Source: Haplosporangium gracile (Eukaryota; Mortierellomycota; Mortierellomycetes; Mortierellales; Mortierellaceae). From it: a DNA stretch of 12,664 nt. Shown piece by piece: positions 8,790-12,664 of the stretch; within the stretch, counting starts at the first letter, position 1, and each line of letters begins with the position of its first letter. The stretch covers positions 1 to 12,664 of the forward strand of contig JAAAUF010001047.1 in the NCBI GenBank assembly GCA_015499985.1. The letters run 5' to 3'. The notes beneath the pieces were generated by a model. That model worked only from the letters and a program-made list of their open reading frames with translations. It had not been told where the DNA came from and did no database searches. The position numbers were made by a program, and so were the translations under genes.

Positions 8790-11700
8790 ATGCTGTCGCT
8801 GATCAGAGCGACATCCCCAAGGACAGGACTCAGGGACAGGAGATCAGCTCAGAGGCTGCTGCGGACACTTCATTCAGCACCGCTTGACCATCGGCCGCTC
8901 CGTGCTGCCTTTTCCCTTCACGGCGCTCGAACCGTGCGCTCAAGGCATATCCATCAATCGACACGACTTTTCATAGCTGCAGCTGCGCCGGAACCCTCTA
9001 GCGACGCCTCACCCAAAAAGACTCCCGACTCTAATAGTAACAAAGAGTCTGCCGGAAGCACAGTAGACACTCCTTCCTCAACCCGGCAACCAGCGGCAGC
9101 AACAGGAGCAGGAGTAGCGTCATCAGTGGCAAAACGTCGGGCGAAATTACAGCGCGGGATCGGTCGTGCGACAGGTCGGACATCTTTTGCGACAGACCCA
9201 ACTTCGAAGGTCTATGTTCCCTCGATCCCAGTGTCCTTCTTGGCCACCAATTATCACCCAGCCTCATCCCTATCAATCGACAACAAGAATACCTTTGCAA
9301 GCCTTCCATATCATATCCATCAGAGCGTCCAGGACGAAGTTCTCAACACAATTGCGTCATGTCTTTTGACCCCAGCTGGACCTCAGGCACATATTCACAG
9401 GATGCCAGCCAGACACAACAATGTCTTGCTCAGTTCGCCCTCGGAGGGGTCGTCACAGATGCTGGAGGCGATCACTATGGTTGCAGCAAGGAAGGTTGGC
9501 GCTAGTGTGATTACCATCGACGTCCAGGATCTCATGGAGCTCACCCCAGATATGTTCAACAGCAAGGGCGCAGGTACTTTTCGTTATTTGCTATGCGCTT
9601 GCAGGAGCACTAATAATTAGAGCGCTATGACTGACGCATTGTTGTTCTTGTTATTAATTGAAATTATATAGGCAACCCTTGGCCGGTGGATTTCTTGGCT
9701 CGTGGATTCAACCCCTTCGTATCATCGCCTATCCCAATCGAGTTTCTGGAGGATCTGGACGACAGCTCTGACGACGACTTTCAGGACGATATGGATGACG
9801 ATGATGAGCAGGACGACAATGAGCGCGCCAGTGCCCCGACTGCCGTTTTCGTAGACTCCAGGATCTTCTCCAAGGGGCGTCATGGAACCGGTAGTGGTCG
9901 TGGGCATTCGTCTTCTGCTCTCTCTCTCAAGGAAAAATTTGAAAAGTTCTGGACGGCCCTCCTACTTGCCGAGCCCAAAGCATCATCAGCATCAACTAAA
10001 GCGGCGGCAACAACAACGATTGCTGGATCGATCAGTGCAACAACAACAGCCTCAGCACCCAAGATCTTGTTTCTAAGGGATATCGCTGACATTATTCATA
10101 CCTCCCTCGGCTCTACATTGATACCTTCCCTGACCAATGCAGTGCTTACCTTGCGCAAGGCTGGCCATAATATCATGGTTGTCGCAGGACACTCACCTTC
10201 ACTATTGACAACCCGACAGGACGACCAACGCAACAGCGACGGAGAATTCTCGGACGGTCAGAGTCTCAAAGACGTCTATTCGGATGATACAGAAGCGACT
10301 AAGGAGGTGTCTCTAGTTACTATCCTCCAGAAACTGAGATCATCTACTTCAACGGATTCTGGTCGCTCTTCTATGGGACATAATGGACCTCCTGCGTCGC
10401 TTCCATCACTCATTTATGATACCTTCCCAGGACCGACACAGACCTTTCACCATATCTCCATCCCACCTTTTGTCGCGCCACTCGCGCACTCGACTTCTTC
10501 GAATAAGGCAGCTAGAATAGGAACTGGAAGCCTCACCAACCCTGTCGATAGAGGCACTCAGCAGCGGTACGCGCTCGAGAATGCTCAGCAGCTGAAACAA
10601 GACAGGTCAGATAGGATCAAGCAAGTCAACAGTCGCAACATGCTGGCGGTCCTCCAGTTCCGAGGCGGTGTCCTGTCAGAATCAGAATCACCTCTCCAAG
10701 TATTTGGGTCGCTTCGCGGGATCGATGCAGAGGTTTGGGGCTTTGGCAAGGTATACAGGATCATCTCGAATGCACTAGGTTCCCTGTACCTGAGCGACCT
10801 GGAGACACGAGGAGGAGGAGGAGGAGGAGGAGGAGGAGAAGGTACTAGTGATAAGAAGGCAGCGGTGCTGTCGGAGAGCCATTTTAAAGGAGCATTGGAG
10901 ACGTCGAACGAGAATGCTAGGCTGCGGAAGGTGATAGCGAGCTCGGATTGGACTGGAAACAAGAAGGCGCCTGTGGCCAAGCCCTTGGTCCGGGCCGAGG
11001 ATTGTAATCGATATGAGCGCAAGTTGCTTGGCAGCATTGTCGATCCAGGTAACTTATCATGCCTTGGTTTTCATGGATGGCCCGTGCAATTGAAACACAG
11101 TTAATTAACAGCCTTAGTAATATTTTTTCATATGAGTAGAAAAGATCAAGACGACGTTTAAGAGCACGATCACGCCTGCAGAGACGGTCAACGCCCTTCA
11201 GACCATGATCACCTTGCCCCTCATCCGCCCACAGCTCTTCTCACAAGGACTCCTCCAGAATGAGTTCCTCTCAGGACTACTCCTTTTTGGCCCTCCAGGA
11301 ACAGGAAAGACCTTGCTGGCCAAGGCAGTCGCCAAGGAGTCTGGCGCCAGGATGCTCGAGATCAAGGCGTCCGACATTTTTGACATGTATGTCGGTGAGG
11401 GCGAGAAGAACGTCTCTGCGGTTTTCAGTCTGGCAAGGAAACTGTCACCTTGTGTCATTTTTCTGGATGAGGTTGATTCTATTTTCCGAGCTCGCAGTCT
11501 AGGAGGCGCTGGTGGTGGAGGCAGCGGCGGACATTCGAGTCAACGCGAGATTTTGAATCAGTTCATGGTCGAGTGGGACGGTCTTCGATCGAGTGGACAG
11601 AACAACGGGATTGTGATCATGGCGTCGACCAACCGGCCCTTTGAACTGGACGATGCAGTTTTAAGGAGGTTGCCGCGGAGGATCTTGGTGGATCTGCCAT

Positions 11701-12287
11701 CGGAGCAGGCGAGGGAGAAGATCTTGAATGTGTATTTGGGTCAGGAGACACTGGATGCGGGCATCGACGTCAAGGAGCTGGCCAAGAAGACGGCGTTGTT
11801 CTCGGGAAGCGATCTCAAGAATTTGTGTGTCTCGGCTGCTTTGGCGGCTGTCCGCGAGGTTGTTGAAGAAGAGGTCAAGGCACTTCAGGGCGACGATTCT
11901 GAGAAAGAGTTCGTGTCTGACGCGTCGTTGACGGTGTCGAGTGAGAAGGGCAAGGATATAAAGGAGAAGGACAAGGTGCTGGATCTGTCACCCCTCCTAA
12001 AGCAGTACAAGCAGGAAGCCCTCGCCAACATCACAGCGCCAACATCACTACTCACAACTCCGGCCGCAGACACAACGACGGCGACGCGTGTGATCCAAAA
12101 ACGACATTTCGATAAGGCTCTAGCGCAGATCACCCCTTCCTGCTCTGAGAACATGGAGAGTCTGACGGAGCTGCGAAAGTGGGATGGGTTGTATGGCGAT
12201 GGTGGAAAGGGACGGCGCAAGGCTATCAAGAGTCTGGGGTTTGATGTTGACCCAGGTACGGGCAACTACAAGTCTAAGCAGCTGTAG
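8790..12287 (+). CDS. Mitochondrial tandem AAA ATPase: degenerate first module, active meiotic-clade second module
   Basis: Three exons (8790-9573, 9672-11048, 11140-12287) encode 1,102 residues. Residues 1-60 are rich in Arg and Ser with a single acidic residue, a typical mitochondrial presequence, so a mitochondrial site is inferred; I see no clear membrane helix. Residues about 170-260 and 390-440 look like a broken AAA core: LLSSPSEGSS (213-222) where a Walker A would be, KILFLRDI (392-399) at Walker B, VVAGHS (431-436) at sensor 1. The C-terminal module is complete: Walker A GPPGTGKT 771-778, pore aromatic Tyr804 in MYVGEGE, Walker B FLDEVD (Asp830, Glu831), sensor 1 Asn885 in STNRP, arginine fingers within RRLPRR 896-901, and SGSDLKNLC 942-950. 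The C-terminal ALAQITPS and KWDGLYG motifs are typical of the clade. A hexameric unfoldase or extractase role like Msp1 is likely; the substrate is unknown. No gene symbol is assigned because the fungal family has no name I trust. Confidence 0.92.
9574..9671 (+). other. AAA ATPase intron 1
   Basis: 98 bases, GTACTT donor, TATAG acceptor, phase 1, rebuilding SKGAGNPWPVDFLARG. A GACTGAC branch-site candidate lies near 9629-9635. Without splicing the frame stops within the intron. Confidence 0.9.
10811..10837 (+). repeat. In-frame (GGA)9 microsatellite
   Basis: Nine perfect GGA codons encode Gly642-650 in a linker of the AAA ATPase, between the segment WGFGKVYRIISNALG and the helix containing ESHFKGALE. 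Length changes would stay in frame. Confidence 0.95.
11049..11139 (+). other. AAA ATPase intron 2
   Basis: 91 bases, GTAACT donor, AGTAG acceptor, phase 1, rebuilding SIVDPEKIKTTF, which resembles the IxxTF stretch just upstream of Msp1-type AAA modules. This agreement decides between competing AG acceptors. Confidence 0.88.
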
Positions 12288-12415
12288 ACGTAGAGATCAG
12301 GCGCAGGATTTTTTTATTAGACATTGTAGTTTTATTTTCATTTGTATAGATTGATCTTTAAAGTCCTATATCCATTGCATGTGCTTGAAGGATTTATCAG
12401 GCAAAAAAAAAAAAA
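12288..12415 (+). terminator. 3' UTR and probable polyadenylation region of the AAA ATPase gene
   Basis: T-rich sequence follows the stop codon (for example around 12308-12350), with AT-rich patches typical of fungal 3' ends and an A13 run at 12403-12415. No canonical AATAAA hexamer was seen, so the exact cleavage site is not determined. Confidence 0.45.
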
Positions 12416-12525
12416 GGCGGCGAGAGATCACCCTTGCCCAAGAAACATAACGCCAATGCCATGGGAAATGTCAAAGGAGTGTGATACGATGCGATTGATA
12501 AAAGAAAGAAAGGTCATAGGTTGCA

Positions 12526-12664
12526 CTAGCAACCATCAGGGCACAAGACTCGCCCTTTCTTCTTGCCTGAGCTGTTCTTCAACTTTTATTCCAGACTCGC
12601 AAGCATGTCAATCCATGTCTTTTTCTTTTGTCGCTTACTCTCATGCCATCTTCACAACAGACTT
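12526..12664 (-). CDS. Possible last exons of a convergent gene (partial)
   Basis: On the minus strand an open frame 12664-12639 reads VCCEDGMR up to a GTAAGC donor at 12638. A TTGAC branch-like site and an AAAAG acceptor would define a 56-base intron (12638-12583). The next exon, 12582-12526, reads LKNSSGKKKGRVLCPDGC and ends with TAG. The frame is consistent across the junction and the peptide looks protein-like (Lys-rich, paired cysteines). It is very short and I recognise no family. It could equally be non-coding flank. Confidence 0.25.

Noticed and set aside
8790..9309. Idea that the AAA gene is an Msp1 orthologue anchored in the outer membrane
   Set aside because: Msp1 is about 360 residues with an N-terminal membrane helix. 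This protein is about three times longer, has an Arg-rich presequence and shows no clear helix there.
9569..9680. Apparent frame break between two large plus-strand frames, as if a pseudogene
   Set aside because: A standard GT-AG intron at 9574-9671 restores the frame, and the joined protein reads continuously.
10585..11037. 150-codon minus-strand frame opposite the AAA ATPase, with a run of prolines
   Set aside because: The prolines are the reverse reading of the (GGA)9 repeat. The sense frame carries the conserved protein.
12252..12260. Possible extra donor (GTACGG) near the end of the AAA gene
   Set aside because: The frame continues smoothly to a stop a few codons later, and no matching acceptor that would give a better ending was seen.

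Overview
The window is eukaryotic nuclear DNA, almost certainly from a filamentous early-diverging fungus. Mortierellomycota or Mucoromycota is my best guess from intron style, roughly balanced GC and protein flavour, but that is inference. It holds two long divergently transcribed protein genes separated by a 1,039-base intergenic region, plus a possible fragment of a third gene at the right edge. I see no bacterial features, rRNA, tRNA, transposon or CRISPR array.

Left part (1-7750, minus strand): a class II (conventional, filament-forming) myosin heavy chain. Ten exons are visible. Nine short ones (7750 down to 4327) build the whole motor domain, and a single exon of at least 4,190 bases (4190 down to the window edge) builds the lever arm and the coiled-coil rod. 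The gene runs off the left edge, so the C-terminus is missing. All nine introns are GT-AG, and every exon junction keeps the frame through recognisable myosin motifs (P-loop, switch I, switch II, relay, SH2/SH1 cysteines, converter).

Middle (7751-8789): a shared divergent promoter/5' UTR region. It contains a (GAGGGA)5 G-quadruplex-type tract, long polypurine runs and a small inverted repeat, and no credible gene.

Right part (8790-12287, plus strand): a three-exon gene for a 1,102-residue AAA ATPase with a strong mitochondrial presequence. The C-terminal AAA module is complete and belongs to the meiotic (Msp1/spastin/katanin) clade. The N-terminal half looks like a second AAA module that has lost its Walker A and Walker B catalytic residues and carries acidic and Ser/Asp-rich insertions. 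This resembles my memory of tandem plant AAA proteins with a degenerate first module, and it is the least described item in the window. A 3' UTR follows. At the extreme right, minus-strand sequence (12664 down to 12526) could be the last exons of a convergent gene, weakly supported.

The two main genes have unrelated jobs: cortical contractility/cytokinesis against mitochondrial protein handling. Nothing in the sequence shows that they act together beyond sharing an upstream region.
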